Source: Secundilactobacillus similis DSM 23365 = JCM 2765 (GTDB lineage: Bacteria; Bacillota; Bacilli; Lactobacillales; Lactobacillaceae). From it: a DNA stretch of 41,083 bases. The translations under genes and the position numbers were made by a program. The stretch is taken from positions 1-41,083 of the forward strand of contig NZ_BBAD01000023.1 of NCBI RefSeq assembly GCF_001311075.1. Direction: 5' to 3'. Below the pieces are notes generated by a model. The model worked only from the letters and a program-made list of their open reading frames with translations. It had not been told where the DNA came from and did no database searches. Positions within the stretch are counted from its first letter, which is position 1. Each line of letters begins with the position of its first letter. Positions 15,606-24,755 of this stretch are shown in pieces.

Positions 15606-16415
15606 TTAAAGCGTCACTAACCCGCTGGCCTTCTCTGGATCGGTATCTAAAATCTTGAAATCATGGTCAACGCCAAAATCGTGGTCTTCCAAAATGGAAG
15701 CAACGGTCAGGTGTGCCAGTGACTTCATGTTGTTTTCTTGACTCAAATGCCCGAGGAAGATGCGCTTGGTATGACGACCTAAAACATCCATCATCGCATC
15801 GGCGCCATCTTCATTTGATAAGTGACCAGTGTCGCCAAGAATCCGTTGCTTCAACGGCCAAGAGTAACTGCCCATCCGCAGCATTTCAACATCGTGGTTG
15901 CACTCCATCAAGTAAGCGTCGGCATCCTTAATAACGCCCTCGACATGGTCGGAAACGTAGCCGGTGTCCGTCAACACAACAAAGGTCTTTCCGCCACTGT
16001 GAACGGCGTAAAATTGCGGCTCAGCGGCATCGTGAGACACTGAGAAGCTCTCCACGTCCATGTCACCCAAACTCAACGTGCTGTCCGGGGCCAAGATGTG
16101 CTTTTGGGCAACGTCAACTTTACCGATCTTGCCATCCATCGCATCCCAAGTCCCCTGGTTCGCATAAACGTCAAGCCCGTACCGCCGCGCCAAAATACCG
16201 ACAGCTTTCCGGTGATCAGAATGTTCATGGGTCACAAACAGCGAATCCACGTCGTGCATGTCCCGACCGATCGACGCCATTAACCCTTCGATTTTCTTAC
16301 CACTCAACCCCGCATCGATTAAAATGTGGTGTTCCTTGGTTTCAATATAGGTACAGTTTCCAGTACTCCCACTGGCTAACACACTGACCTTCAACCCATC
16401 ATCTTCCTGTTGCAT
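15606..16415 (-). CDS. walJ: WalJ/YycJ, metallo-beta-lactamase-fold hydrolase
   Basis: The 269-residue protein has the MBL-fold signature: ASGSTGNCTYIE near the N-terminus, the metal-binding FVTHEHSDH, Asp in VLTDTGYV, His in MECNHD, and GHLS elements toward the C-terminus. YycJ proteins are probable DNA exonucleases linked to mismatch repair and to cell-wall homeostasis in this operon. It normally follows walI directly. Here 467 bp with a terminator and a hairpin/module repeat lie between, so it probably has its own promoter. Confidence 0.93.
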   Translation of the reverse strand: MQQEDDGLKVSVLASGSTGNCTYIETKEHHILIDAGLSGKKIEGLMASIGRDMHDVDSLFVTHEHSDHRKAVGILARRYGLDVYANQGTWDAMDGKIGKVDVAQKHILAPDSTLSLGDMDVESFSVSHDAAEPQFYAVHSGGKTFVVLTDTGYVSDHVEGVIKDADAYLMECNHDVEMLRMGSYSWPLKQRILGDTGHLSNEDGADAMMDVLGRHTKRIFLGHLSQENNMKSLAHLTVASILEDHDFGVDHDFKILDTDPEKASGLVTL

Positions 16416-16528
16416 AGACTGCCCAACTTCCTTTTAATTACGGTTCCACGTTACTTTAAAATTTTTACTATCGCCTACTATTAGAACCCATTTCGTACAA
16501 AAATACAAGCGTGGCGGTTAGTGCAAGT

Positions 16529-16800
16529 GTGCGGAGCGAGGCGGTCAGAAGGCGGCGTGTAACGGTCTCTAAGGTAAACTACCGGGTTTTGGTAGTTTGG
16601 CTTAGAGTCCGTTACACATAGCCTTTTGCCTCGCGCAGCACCATTCGGCGTGGTGGCCAGAAAGCGCGTGGTTGACAAGTTCTTACAATGACAGGAACCC
16701 TAAAAATAACAGTTTAAGTGGCGCCGAATTTTGTAGCCTGAGAGCGCCGGTTTTCATGCGGCTTTGGCGAGCGAAGCGACGACAAACAGCCAACACCCAA
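16529..16800. repeat. Hairpin/module repeat, locus 2: between walI and walJ
   Basis: The hairpin (16529–16641) has inner arms GTGTAACGGTCTCTAAG (16557–16573) and CTTAGAGTCCGTTACAC (16601–16617), one mismatch, a smaller AAACTACC/GGTAGTTT within, and outer arms GCGGAGCGAGGC/GCCTCGCGCAGC. The module follows on the plus strand in reverse of locus 1: ATTCGGCGTGGTGGCCAGAA, TTGACAAGTTCTTA, AACAGTTTAAGTGGCGCCGAA. It is a single unit. Confidence 0.8.
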
Positions 16801-16837
16801 TTGCGCCTAATGCTTACGCTGGACGCAAACGACAGCA

Positions 16838-16867
16838 CAAAAAAACATCACCCACAAGTGAGTGATG
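16838..16867 (-). terminator. Terminator of the walRKHI transcript
   Basis: On the minus strand CATCACTCACTTGTGGGTGATG is a hairpin followed by TTTTTTT, 16 bp after the walI stop. It would uncouple walJ from the rest of the operon. Confidence 0.75.
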
Positions 16868-16882
16868 CTCATCGCACAACAA

Positions 16883-17710
16883 CTAAGTCATCGTAAAAAT
16901 CTCCGTATTAGCGTTGCTGTTATTACTACCGTTGCCAGTCTTGAGAATTTCGCCAGTGTAGGCGTTGACCCGTTTCAAGACAACGGCAGATGAATTATTG
17001 ATTTTAACCGCAAAGACCCAAGTCGGCAAGAAGACGTACTGCCCGCGAGCGGTCAGTAATCGCGTGTAGGCCAAGTTAGACCAGGAAATCTTAGCACCAT
17101 TTGGCACTTCGTTGTACTGGTATAACCACGTCAGCGCGCGTTCCTCGCTGATGGTCTTGCTCTTTTCCTTTAACAGCTTCACGTTATCCAGATAAGTTTG
17201 GCTGTAACCAATCACCCGGTGCTGATTATTCAGCGCAAAGCGAAGTTGGCCGTACCGCGAGTATACCGGACCCCCAGCTACCCGTTGAACGTAAATCAGC
17301 TCATTGTCCCGCGACAGCTTACTGCTATAGGTGTAATCCTTCCCGTTGATGACTAACAGCGGGTTGGCCACGATTTTATCCAAGGTTGCCTTGGCCTCAC
17401 CTTCAGGAAGTTTGATGGTGCGCTTAAATTCACTTACCAGCTCCTGACCATTAAAGCGGTAGGTTTGCTGCTGTAGCGCCGCTGCACCATCCCGCAATGT
17501 CGTGCCGTTTTCACCAGAGAAGTAGTAACCCTCATGCGTGTCAGTCGTCGGCTTCGTAAAGCTGATTTGATCCTTACGCATTTCTTCCAGAATGTTATTA
17601 CTGGAGGAATCTGAGTTACCAACACTACTCCGGTTGAAGGACAGGTAGAGAAAGCCGTCCATCATGATAAAGATGATGAGGAAGATGATCTGAATGCGCT
17701 TGAAGTTCAT
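16883..17710 (-). CDS. walI: WalI/YycI, membrane-bound regulator of WalK
   Basis: The 275-residue protein has one N-terminal TM segment (IQIIFLIIFIMMDGFLYLSF, residues 7–26) and an extracellular part with the YycI fold, including GEAKATLDKIVANPLLV and KRVNAYTGEIL. With WalH it contacts the WalK sensor in the membrane and adjusts its kinase activity. The start overlaps the walH stop by 4 bp, so the two are translationally coupled. A terminator follows directly. Confidence 0.9.
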   Translation of the reverse strand: MNFKRIQIIFLIIFIMMDGFLYLSFNRSSVGNSDSSSNNILEEMRKDQISFTKPTTDTHEGYYFSGENGTTLRDGAAALQQQTYRFNGQELVSEFKRTIKLPEGEAKATLDKIVANPLLVINGKDYTYSSKLSRDNELIYVQRVAGGPVYSRYGQLRFALNNQHRVIGYSQTYLDNVKLLKEKSKTISEERALTWLYQYNEVPNGAKISWSNLAYTRLLTARGQYVFLPTWVFAVKINNSSAVVLKRVNAYTGEILKTGNGSNNSNANTEIFTMT

Positions 17711-18999
17711 TGGATCGCCTCCTCATACGTTTGCCATTTGCCACCAATTTTGATGTACCAAGTTGGTGTGAGGTTGACGACTTTATCCAGACCGGTATCT
17801 CGGGTCCAAGTGTAACCGAGTTGAATATCTTGGATCTTACGCTTATGAACGCCCGCAGCTTCCAGCCGTTTTAAGAGCGTGCCCATCGATTCAACCGTCG
17901 CACTATCCTGAGCTGGTGGAATTGGCACTTGCAAGCTATCCAGTGAGAAGTTCATTTGGTACGAAGTCTGATCTAGGATCTGAACCTGAACCGCCCCAAA
18001 GTTTGATTGGTCAAATACCGGCAGTCCACCGACATAGGTTCGGAAACTCACCGTGTGCGCCCCGCTGTCGTAAGCGAAGAACCGCATGTTATCTAACGGC
18101 ATGCCCACCATCACCATTTGCTGGTAAACGTGGTTCATGGTCGTCAAAAAGCTGTTACTCTTCACCTGCGAGTTGTAGTTCGTAAAGACCACGGTATCGT
18201 CCTTATCGCTCACCACCATGTGCCGGAAGCCATGATCATCGTAGACCGTACTGTTCTTGTGGTGCTTGATCTGCACACTACTGTTGGCATTGGTCGTCAT
18301 AATCCGGTTTGCGTAATAGCTTTGAGTTTGTTCAGTTAGTTGATAACTGTAAGTTTTAAGTTTCAGCGCATCGGGGTAGTAAAGCAGTGGTTTGCCATTC
18401 AGCATCATGAACGATACTGGGTGCTTCACCATCTGATCACTCAACACTTTCTTTAACTTGCCAGCTTCGTTATTCTTCAACTTCACCCGCGCTACCCGCA
18501 ACGTTTGATCATTTAATAGATACAAATGCTTCGGGTCGTTCAGCAGTAACTGAACCCGGTTGAATTTCTGGTTTGGTACTTTGAGTTGGTTATCAAAGAC
18601 CTTGCGGAAAAAGTTGACCGTCATTGGTGTCTCGTAGTTCAGTAATACCGTACTCTTGCGCTTCAACTGCTTGAGGTAGGCTTTACTGGACCGTTCACTC
18701 ACCGTCTGAACATCAGTCGCCGTAAAGCGACTCATTTTGTCGCGAAGCTGCGAGGCAATGTTGATCTTATCGTTAGTCAGAACCTCTTGTTGGCCCTTAC
18801 TATCGGTCGACACGATTTGTGACGGCAGGTAAATATCCTGAAAGGTGGTGTTATTTGAATTATCGTTGGTTTTGGTCACCTTGGTTCGGCTACTCAGCGT
18901 GGAATGGGCGGGGTTCGTCCACAACATAACTGAGAGGCCTAAACTGATGACCATGGCGATCCCCAAACTAACGGGGAGCCAGAGTTGTCTAAGCTTCAT
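17707..18999 (-). CDS. walH: WalH/YycH, membrane-bound regulator of WalK
   Basis: Counting from ATG 18999, inside the walK stop region, the protein has 430 residues. It begins MKLRQLWLPVSLGIAMVISL with a TM segment at about residues 6–27, followed by an extracellular YycH domain with two halves. An upstream frame start at 19098 would overlap walK by 110 bp and is less likely. GAGGGGG precedes the chosen start. Family members act with WalI on the WalK extracellular sensor. Confidence 0.9.
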   Translation of the reverse strand: MKLRQLWLPVSLGIAMVISLGLSVMLWTNPAHSTLSSRTKVTKTNDNSNNTTFQDIYLPSQIVSTDSKGQQEVLTNDKINIASQLRDKMSRFTATDVQTVSERSSKAYLKQLKRKSTVLLNYETPMTVNFFRKVFDNQLKVPNQKFNRVQLLLNDPKHLYLLNDQTLRVARVKLKNNEAGKLKKVLSDQMVKHPVSFMMLNGKPLLYYPDALKLKTYSYQLTEQTQSYYANRIMTTNANSSVQIKHHKNSTVYDDHGFRHMVVSDKDDTVVFTNYNSQVKSNSFLTTMNHVYQQMVMVGMPLDNMRFFAYDSGAHTVSFRTYVGGLPVFDQSNFGAVQVQILDQTSYQMNFSLDSLQVPIPPAQDSATVESMGTLLKRLEAAGVHKRKIQDIQLGYTWTRDTGLDKVVNLTPTWYIKIGGKWQTYEEAIQ

Positions 19000-20863
19000 C
19001 CCAAAGATCATCCCCCTCATCGTAAGGTTCGTATGGCAGTGAAATGTAGAAGGTCGAGCCGTGACCTTCACGACTTTCAACCCAGATTTTACCGCCAAGC
19101 GATTGGATCACTTCTTTGGAAATGGCTAAGCCCAAACCAGTCCCACCTTGTGCCCGTGAGCGCGCCTTATCAACTCGGTAGAACCGGTCAAAGACGTGGG
19201 GAATATCAGCCCGCGGAATCCCGAGGCCTTGGTCAGCGATGCTTAAAATCACGTTATTATGCGTTTCAATCAATCGACACGTTACGATCCCACCATCTGG
19301 TGAGTACTTGATGGCGTTATTCATAATGTTGTCTAACACCTGAGTGAAGCGATCGGTGTCGATTTCAACCCATAAATCCCGCTTGGTAAATTCCCGCTTG
19401 ATGGTGTAGTGCTTATCAGAGCGGTCGTTTTGTTCGTTACTATCGATAATCATATCGAAACGGTTCAAAACGTAGTTAAAGAGCTCGTTTAAGTTCACAA
19501 GTTCGAGGTTCAGCTTCTGCGTTCCGGAATCCATCCGTGACAACGTCAACAGGTCATTGATCATCCGAATCATTCGATCGGTTTCCTCTTGGGTCACCTT
19601 CAAGAACTTCGGTGCAATTTCTGGATCCTGCCAAGCACCATCCGACAAGGCTTCAATGTAGGACCGAACACTGGTCAACGGTGTCCGTAATTCATGGGAC
19701 ACGTTGGACACGAATTGTTTCCGATCTTGATCGATCTTTTGTTGTTCAGTAACGTCATGTAGCACACAGGCTAACCCGCTGATAAAGCCAGATTCTCGCT
19801 GAATCAGTGAGAAATAAGCCTGCAGGATCAAGTCGTGATCATCGGTTGAAAAGTCCAGCATGATTTCGTCTGGATCTTCCAATAAGTCACGCAACGTGTA
19901 CCGCTTGCGGATGTTTAAAATATCAAGGACTGATTGGCCGATTGCTTGGTCTGAGTCCACGTCTAAGAATTCAACGGCGGTCTCGTTAATGATCGTCACG
20001 TTCCCGCGGCGGTCGGTCGCAATAACCCCATCGGTCATATGCGCCATCACTGAATTTAACCGTCGTCGCTCAGACTCGGTGGATTCTTGGGCCTCTTCCA
20101 CCCGGACAGATAGGTTATTGACCGCACTGGCCAGTTGACCCAGTTCATCATTACCGTAAATTTGAACTTGTCCAGAGTAGTCCCCACGCGCAATGCGGAT
20201 GGTCTGCTCCTTCATTTCAGTGATTGGGACGGTAATTGCCCGGGAAATAACGATCGACAAAACCAGCCCTAAGCCAACGGCAATAATCGCCGCCACGAGG
20301 TAGATGGCTGTAATTTTACTAATACTATCGTAGACGCTCTCGAGGCTCGCACGAATGTACACGACCCCAACGGGCGTACTACTCCCGCTACTTTGTTTGA
20401 TCAACGGCGTCACTTTGATGTAGTAGTACTGGTTGCTGGACGAATCGTAAGTGGTCGTCTCGCTACCAGCGCCGTTGTTATAAATGACTTTTTTAACGGT
20501 GTTATCCGTGGTTTTTTGGCCAACAATCTGCTGATTATTGGCTTCATTCGTCCCCCGAATAGTCCCCTTGTTATCGATCACCCGAATCTCAGCGTTCGCC
20601 GTACTCGGGATATTAGCATCGGACAACAGGGTTCGAATCTGTCGGTTAGCTGATGCGGTGTTCGCCCGTGAGAGTTGAGAAGTCAGATTGGTACTCACAT
20701 AACGCTGGAGTGAAATCTGGTTCTTAAACGTGCGCAGGTTCTGCGTTTCGAGTTGCTGGACGAAGACCGCTCCAACAATTTCCAACGTAATGATCAACAT
20801 CATTGCGAACACAAACGCAATCTTAAACTGAATCGACTGATACCATCTAATTTTTCGTTTCAC
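18989..20863 (-). CDS. walK: Sensor histidine kinase WalK
   Basis: The 624-residue protein shows the full WalK layout: TM1 (about 14–36), an extracellular sensor domain (37–183), TM2 (184–206), HAMP (207–259), PAS (about 265–375), the H-box SHELRTPL with His390, and the ATPase domain with N-box MNNAIKYSPDG, G1 DQGLGIP and G2 GGTGLGLAI. It phosphorylates WalR to control cell-wall hydrolases and growth. The gene follows walR by 34 bp and overlaps walH. Confidence 0.97.
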   Translation of the reverse strand: MKRKIRWYQSIQFKIAFVFAMMLIITLEIVGAVFVQQLETQNLRTFKNQISLQRYVSTNLTSQLSRANTASANRQIRTLLSDANIPSTANAEIRVIDNKGTIRGTNEANNQQIVGQKTTDNTVKKVIYNNGAGSETTTYDSSSNQYYYIKVTPLIKQSSGSSTPVGVVYIRASLESVYDSISKITAIYLVAAIIAVGLGLVLSIVISRAITVPITEMKEQTIRIARGDYSGQVQIYGNDELGQLASAVNNLSVRVEEAQESTESERRRLNSVMAHMTDGVIATDRRGNVTIINETAVEFLDVDSDQAIGQSVLDILNIRKRYTLRDLLEDPDEIMLDFSTDDHDLILQAYFSLIQRESGFISGLACVLHDVTEQQKIDQDRKQFVSNVSHELRTPLTSVRSYIEALSDGAWQDPEIAPKFLKVTQEETDRMIRMINDLLTLSRMDSGTQKLNLELVNLNELFNYVLNRFDMIIDSNEQNDRSDKHYTIKREFTKRDLWVEIDTDRFTQVLDNIMNNAIKYSPDGGIVTCRLIETHNNVILSIADQGLGIPRADIPHVFDRFYRVDKARSRAQGGTGLGLAISKEVIQSLGGKIWVESREGHGSTFYISLPYEPYDEGDDLWDEA

Positions 20864-20897
20864 GTGTCTCTTTACCCCTTACGATCATGCTAGTCGC

Positions 20898-21613
20898 CTA
20901 TGCTTGGGCGTCGCTATCGGTATTTCTCAGGTAATACCCCACCCCACGACGGGTGACCAACCAAGTTGGATGGCTAGGGTTATCTTCGATTTTTTCACGT
21001 AAGCGCCGTACCGTTACGTCGACTGTCCGGACATCACCGAAGTAGTCGTACCCCCAAACGGTTTGGAGCAAGTGTTCCCGGGTCATCACTTGGCCAATGT
21101 GTTGGGCTAAGTAATGGAGTAATTCAAATTCCCGGTGGTTAATTCAATGTTTTGGCCCCGCTTTGAAACGGAGTAGGCGTCTGGATGGATCACCAAATCG
21201 CCAATTTCGATATCTTTGTTTTCCTCTTCTTCAGGAACGGCCGCACTCACGCTGTTTTGACGGCGTAAGTTTGCCTTAACACGGGCAACCAGTTCCCGGT
21301 TTGAGAATGGTTTTGTGACGTAATCATCGGCCCCCAGTTCAAGTCCCAGCACTTTGTCCAGTTCTGAGTCCTTGGCAGTGACCATAATAATTGGCATATC
21401 GTGCTTCATCCGCACTTGGCGCGCCACTTCAAGCCCATCGATCTTAGGTAACATGAGGTCCAAAATAATTAAGTCTGGTTCAACTTCTTCAACTTGTTGC
21501 AAGGCCTCTTCGCCATCATGCGCGACAGCCACCTCGTAACCTTCTTTAGTTAAGTTAAATTTGATAATGTCCGTAATTGGTTTTTCATCGTCGACCACTA
21601 GAATTTTTTTCAT
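20898..21613 (-). CDS. walR: Response regulator WalR, suspected frameshift
   Basis: The receiver domain is intact (acidic D8/D9, phospho-acceptor Asp52 in LIILDLMLP, Lys in VTKPFSN). The OmpR-type winged helix is split: the first frame ends after [14 protein letters not shown], and the second continues [20 protein letters not shown]. At GAATTAACCACCGGG near 21140 one added base gives [14 protein letters not shown] and rejoins both into about 238 residues, the family length. WalR is essential in related bacteria, so an assembly error is the best reading. It is the first gene of the walRKHI operon. Confidence 0.95.
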
Positions 21614-21762
21614 CTGAATTATCCTCCTTCAGATAACGATTCGTTCAGGTATGTTTAGTTTTAGTTTAAGTGCACATTCGGTTAGGTCAGGCGCGGGTGC
21701 ACGGCCCGGCTGACACGTTCAGGTAGGTGTGTAGGCTTGTGAAAACGGCCTATACAATAGTT

Positions 21763-21771
21763 ATTATAACA
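21763..21771 (-). promoter_or_regulatory. Extended -10 promoter of the wal operon
   Basis: On the minus strand TGTTATAAT has a TGn extension and a perfect -10, about 150 bp upstream of walR. No good -35 is present at 17 bp, as is common for extended -10 promoters. Confidence 0.5.
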
Positions 21772-21838
21772 CAGTGAACCCTATGAAGCGATTGATGTAC
21801 TGTGGCTAATGGCGAGTTTTCCCTGGTTACATATTAAG

Positions 21839-22130
21839 TGTGCGGAGCGAGACGGGTTGAGAGCGGTGTGCAAGGCGAGTCCGGTGAAGGCGCCTGGGCC
21901 TGACGGGTTTACCGGACTCGCCTTGCATGCAGCTCTCAGTCTCGCGCAGCACGACTCGACGAAGTCAGAAGCCTATCTGGCCATTCGGCGCGGTGGCCAG
22001 AAAACGCGTGATTGACAAGTTCCTATAACTTCAGAAACTCTGGAAATAACAGCCCAAGTGGCGCCGAATTTGTAGTCTGAGAGCGCCAGTTTTCGTGCGG
22101 CTTTGGCGACGACAAACAGCCAACACCCAA
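21839..22130. repeat. Hairpin/module repeat, locus 3: upstream of walR
   Basis: The hairpin (21839–21952) has a perfect 17-bp inner stem TGCAAGGCGAGTCCGGT/ACCGGACTCGCCTTGCA (21869–21885, 21911–21927) and outer arms GCGGAGCGAGAC/GTCTCGCGCAGC. The module follows: ATTCGGCGCGGTGGCCAGAA, TTGACAAGTTCCTATAA, AAGTGGCGCCGAA, then GCGGCTTTGGCGACGACAAA. Orientation is as in locus 2. Confidence 0.8.
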
Positions 22131-22164
22131 ATCACACCCAACACGCGCCGGACACAAACGACAA

Positions 22165-22204
22165 CAAAAAAAGCAACCTGAATCCTCAATCGATTCACGT
22201 CGCT
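22165..22204 (-). terminator. Terminator of the PadR–DUF1048 operon
   Basis: On the minus strand AGCGACGTGAATC pairs with GATTCAGGTTGCT, followed by TTTTTTTGTTG, 9 bp after the last stop. Confidence 0.7.
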
Positions 22205-22212
22205 CACTCACA

Positions 22213-22508
22213 TCATTCAGCTAAATACCTATCCATCAAAGTCACGCCACCAACGCCCGCAATCAACTCATCCGCAAACGCCGCAACGTCATGACCCGTA
22301 ACGTCTAAAACATCAGCTTGCCGTTCCGCACCATCCTGAAATAACTGCAGTAACTCCGCCAGCAGTTTCTCCTGACCATCAGCGCTACCGGGCCAACTTT
22401 AAACACGTACTTCTGAATCTCCAAATAAACCACTTCATAATCTCGTGGCAGGTCATGAACCGCCGCCACATGCGCCCGCCAAGCTTGCTTATCAGCCATC
22501 AATCCCAT
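22213..22508 (-). CDS. DUF1048 protein, second copy, suspected frameshift
   Basis: ATG 22508 overlaps the stop of the preceding gene (TGATG) and has GGGAGG 8 nt upstream. The frame reads MGLMADKQAWRAHVAAVHDL and breaks near 22388 at GGCCCGGTAGCGC. One added base continues as S-A-D-G-Q-E-K-L-L-A-E-L-L-Q-L-F and then VLDVTGHDVAAFADELIAG, giving about 98 residues that align with the preceding DUF1048 protein (GDDIAAFADNVAA). DUF1048 proteins are small, helical and of unknown function, often found in PadR operons. Confidence 0.72.
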
Positions 22509-22861
22509 CACAACGACCTCCCAAGCTTCTTAGCCACTCGTCGGTTCAAAGTCGCTCGCCAACGATCCTGTAGATTCTGAGCACCACTAGTTGCCGCAAC
22601 GTTGTCCGCAAACGCTGCGATATCATCACCAAGCGCTTCCGTCACGCTAAGGCCATCCGCCGCAGCTTCCGTCATCAAGTCAACGATACCGTCAAAAATC
22701 GGCATCAAGTTTCGGCCGGTAAGATCCGTTCGGCTCCAAACCGTTTTTTGAATCAACTGCCACGCGTCTTGGTAATCAGCTGGCAAAGTTTGAACCTGTT
22801 GCTCGAATGCCTTCATCTGGCGTGTCATATCATTACCAGTCACTCTATCCCAAAAGTTCAC
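22508..22861 (-). CDS. DUF1048 protein
   Basis: The start is GTG 22861, overlapping the PadR stop (GTGA) and preceded by GAGGGGG; a longer frame beginning at 22918 lies inside padR. The 117-residue protein reads VNFWDRVTGNDMTRQMKAF and then VTEALGDDIAAFADNVAA, matching DUF1048 in length and motifs. Overlapping starts link it tightly to PadR and to the second copy. Its role is unknown. Confidence 0.82.
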   Translation of the reverse strand: MNFWDRVTGNDMTRQMKAFEQQVQTLPADYQDAWQLIQKTVWSRTDLTGRNLMPIFDGIVDLMTEAAADGLSVTEALGDDIAAFADNVAATSGAQNLQDRWRATLNRRVAKKLGRSL

Positions 22862-23184
22862 TTTTGATGCCCCCTCAACGCCGTCATCGTTGTCGTCAAA
22901 AAGTCCCATTTCGTCCAAAATTCAGCTAAGTAGGCCTCACCATCTGCATTTAATGAATAAAACTTCCGCATTGGTCCCCGGTCTGATTTTCGCCGGGTAA
23001 CGGTGAGTAGGCCCTTCTTATCTAAGCGTAACAGAACGGTATACACCGTCCCTTCAACGATATCTTCTAAGCCGTTATCGACTAAATACTGGGTGATTTC
23101 GTAGCCATAGGTCTCGCCTTGGCTGATACGCTGAAGAACGATGCCTTCCAGCGCCCCTTTAAGTAATTCGGTTAGTCCGTTCAT
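22858..23184 (-). CDS. PadR-family regulator
   Basis: The 108-residue protein has the PadR winged helix: LLKGALEGIVLQRISQGETY, then GYEITQYLVDNGLEDIVEGT and VYTVLLRLDKKGLLTVT, followed by the usual RKFYSLNADGEAYL. It heads an operon with two DUF1048 genes. PadR proteins commonly repress membrane or transporter genes and their own operon. A GATAGGTAGTATG stretch upstream (23234–23246) resembles sequences before the ABC exporter at 27 kb, a possible shared target. Confidence 0.88.
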   Translation of the reverse strand: MNGLTELLKGALEGIVLQRISQGETYGYEITQYLVDNGLEDIVEGTVYTVLLRLDKKGLLTVTRRKSDRGPMRKFYSLNADGEAYLAEFWTKWDFLTTTMTALRGHQK

Positions 23185-23352
23185 GGGTTTGACCTGCTTT
23201 CGTTAGTTTAGTTAAGCTCCAGTACATTATATTGATAGGTAGTATGAGCGTCAAGAACCGAACTTGACAATTCGATTCCGCTCGACAAACCGGTACTCAA
23301 CTGGCACCCTCATTTTCACCCCAACTGGCTCTTGGGTTCGGCTCAATTTTCA

Positions 23353-24702
23353 CTATACTAAGAATTGTTGCCAAGCATCAGCGAGGACGCGAATGCCATC
23401 CACAATATGGGCATCATCCATCTGCCGTAAGCTCATCACGATGCTCGGGTACGCTGGTTGTAAATTCGACCAGCACCGATCCGGGTCAACGAGCCCGACA
23501 CCAACTTGTTCGGCAGCCGCAATCAACGTTTTAACGGGTTGTTTTAAATGCAGTCGCAGCGTCACAAAGCTCCCGGCCGCAACGTCCATTGCTTCAACTT
23601 GGGACCCGAAACAGTCCCGCACCGTATTTAACACCAACTGCCGGCGGTTGGCGTAGACGATGGTGAGTTGGCGCATGAACCGTTCGAGGTCATCGTTAGC
23701 AATTAACTGGCTGAGGACCTGTTGCTGCAGCTGTGAGTTGCGGTTGGGCAACTTACCATAGATGACCTGATAGCGGCCAACGAGGTTTTCCGGAATTACC
23801 AAGATACCCATACACAGCGATGCGCCCAATATTTCATCAAAGTTGGTGTAGTAGAAACACCGCTCACCACCGAGGTAATGGTGAATCGCTGGCGTTGGTT
23901 GTCCCGAATAAGTCAGGTTGCCGTCCGTATCTAGCTCAACTAGGTACCGTTGCCGTTCTTGCAACCACGCCGCTAATTTTTGCCGTTGAATGGCGGTCAG
24001 GCCAGCGCCGCTAGGAAAGTTATGGGTCGGTGATAACACGTAACCCGCCGCATCCGGCAGCGTCGCCAGTTCCCGAAACTGCGTCACAGGTACCGCCAAC
24101 GTCTGCCACACCGACCGCGCATTGGGTGCGATCGGTTCCGCAACGGCCAGGCCTTGATCGTGAAAGGCTGGCACAAGCTGAGCAATGATCCCGGCAGCTT
24201 CATTGAATCCGCTGGTGATCACGATCTGTTCCGGCTGAACGTGGAGATTTTTCAACAGCGCCAAGTAGTTCACCAACTGTTCGCAATAACCTAAGTCACC
24301 ATTCGCGGGTTGAATCTGCGCAACGCCACGTTGGAAAACCCGCTGTTCAGCGGCCTGCCACGCTTGCACCGGAAAGAGCCGTAAGTAATCGTAGTTTTCG
24401 GTGAAGTCGTAGCGGTATTTGGGCCGCGGTACCGCACTCAACGCCGGACTCGCCACCGTGAATGGTAACTGGTTCGCCACGTGGTAGCCGGATCCTGGCC
24501 GACTCACTAAGTAGCCCTCAGCGACTAAGTCCTGATAGGCGTGATCGACGGTATTTCGACTTAGTGATAACTGTTGGGCCAAATACCGGGTGCTCGGGAC
24601 GACCTGTCCCGGTTGCCGGACCCCCGTTTCAATTTCCGCGCGCAGTTGGCGGTACAACTGGTGATAAATCTGCTCCGTTGCTTGCCGGTCGATGAGAAAC
24701 AT
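23353..24702 (-). CDS. MocR/PdxR-type GntR regulator with altered PLP site
   Basis: The 449-residue protein has a GntR winged helix (about residues 8–75, with VPSTRYLAQQLSLSRNTVDHAY) fused to a fold-type I aminotransferase domain. MocR proteins bind PLP through a lysine in a T-F-S-K-x-L-x-P motif. Here the aligned stretch is TNFDEILGAS, with Glu290 in place of the lysine, so a Schiff base cannot form there. Other parts are kept (SPTHNFPSGAGL, VELDTDGNLTY). It is divergent from an azoreductase gene with only 53 bp between, so it probably controls that gene, perhaps with another ligand. Confidence 0.87.
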   Translation of the reverse strand: MFLIDRQATEQIYHQLYRQLRAEIETGVRQPGQVVPSTRYLAQQLSLSRNTVDHAYQDLVAEGYLVSRPGSGYHVANQLPFTVASPALSAVPRPKYRYDFTENYDYLRLFPVQAWQAAEQRVFQRGVAQIQPANGDLGYCEQLVNYLALLKNLHVQPEQIVITSGFNEAAGIIAQLVPAFHDQGLAVAEPIAPNARSVWQTLAVPVTQFRELATLPDAAGYVLSPTHNFPSGAGLTAIQRQKLAAWLQERQRYLVELDTDGNLTYSGQPTPAIHHYLGGERCFYYTNFDEILGASLCMGILVIPENLVGRYQVIYGKLPNRNSQLQQQVLSQLIANDDLERFMRQLTIVYANRRQLVLNTVRDCFGSQVEAMDVAAGSFVTLRLHLKQPVKTLIAAAEQVGVGLVDPDRCWSNLQPAYPSIVMSLRQMDDAHIVDGIRVLADAWQQFLV

Positions 24703-24755
24703 CGCGACCCCTCCTCAATTAAACTACTACTATTATACTCGAAAGGAATCTTACT
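24703..24755. promoter_or_regulatory. Short divergent promoter region
   Basis: The 53-bp space between the MocR-type gene and azoR contains TATTATACT, a good -10 for azoR, and AAAGGA before its start. Both promoters must overlap here. Confidence 0.5.

Noticed and set aside
20898..21613. walR as a true pseudogene
   Set aside because: WalR is essential in related bacteria, the operon is otherwise intact, and several other genes show the same single-base loss.
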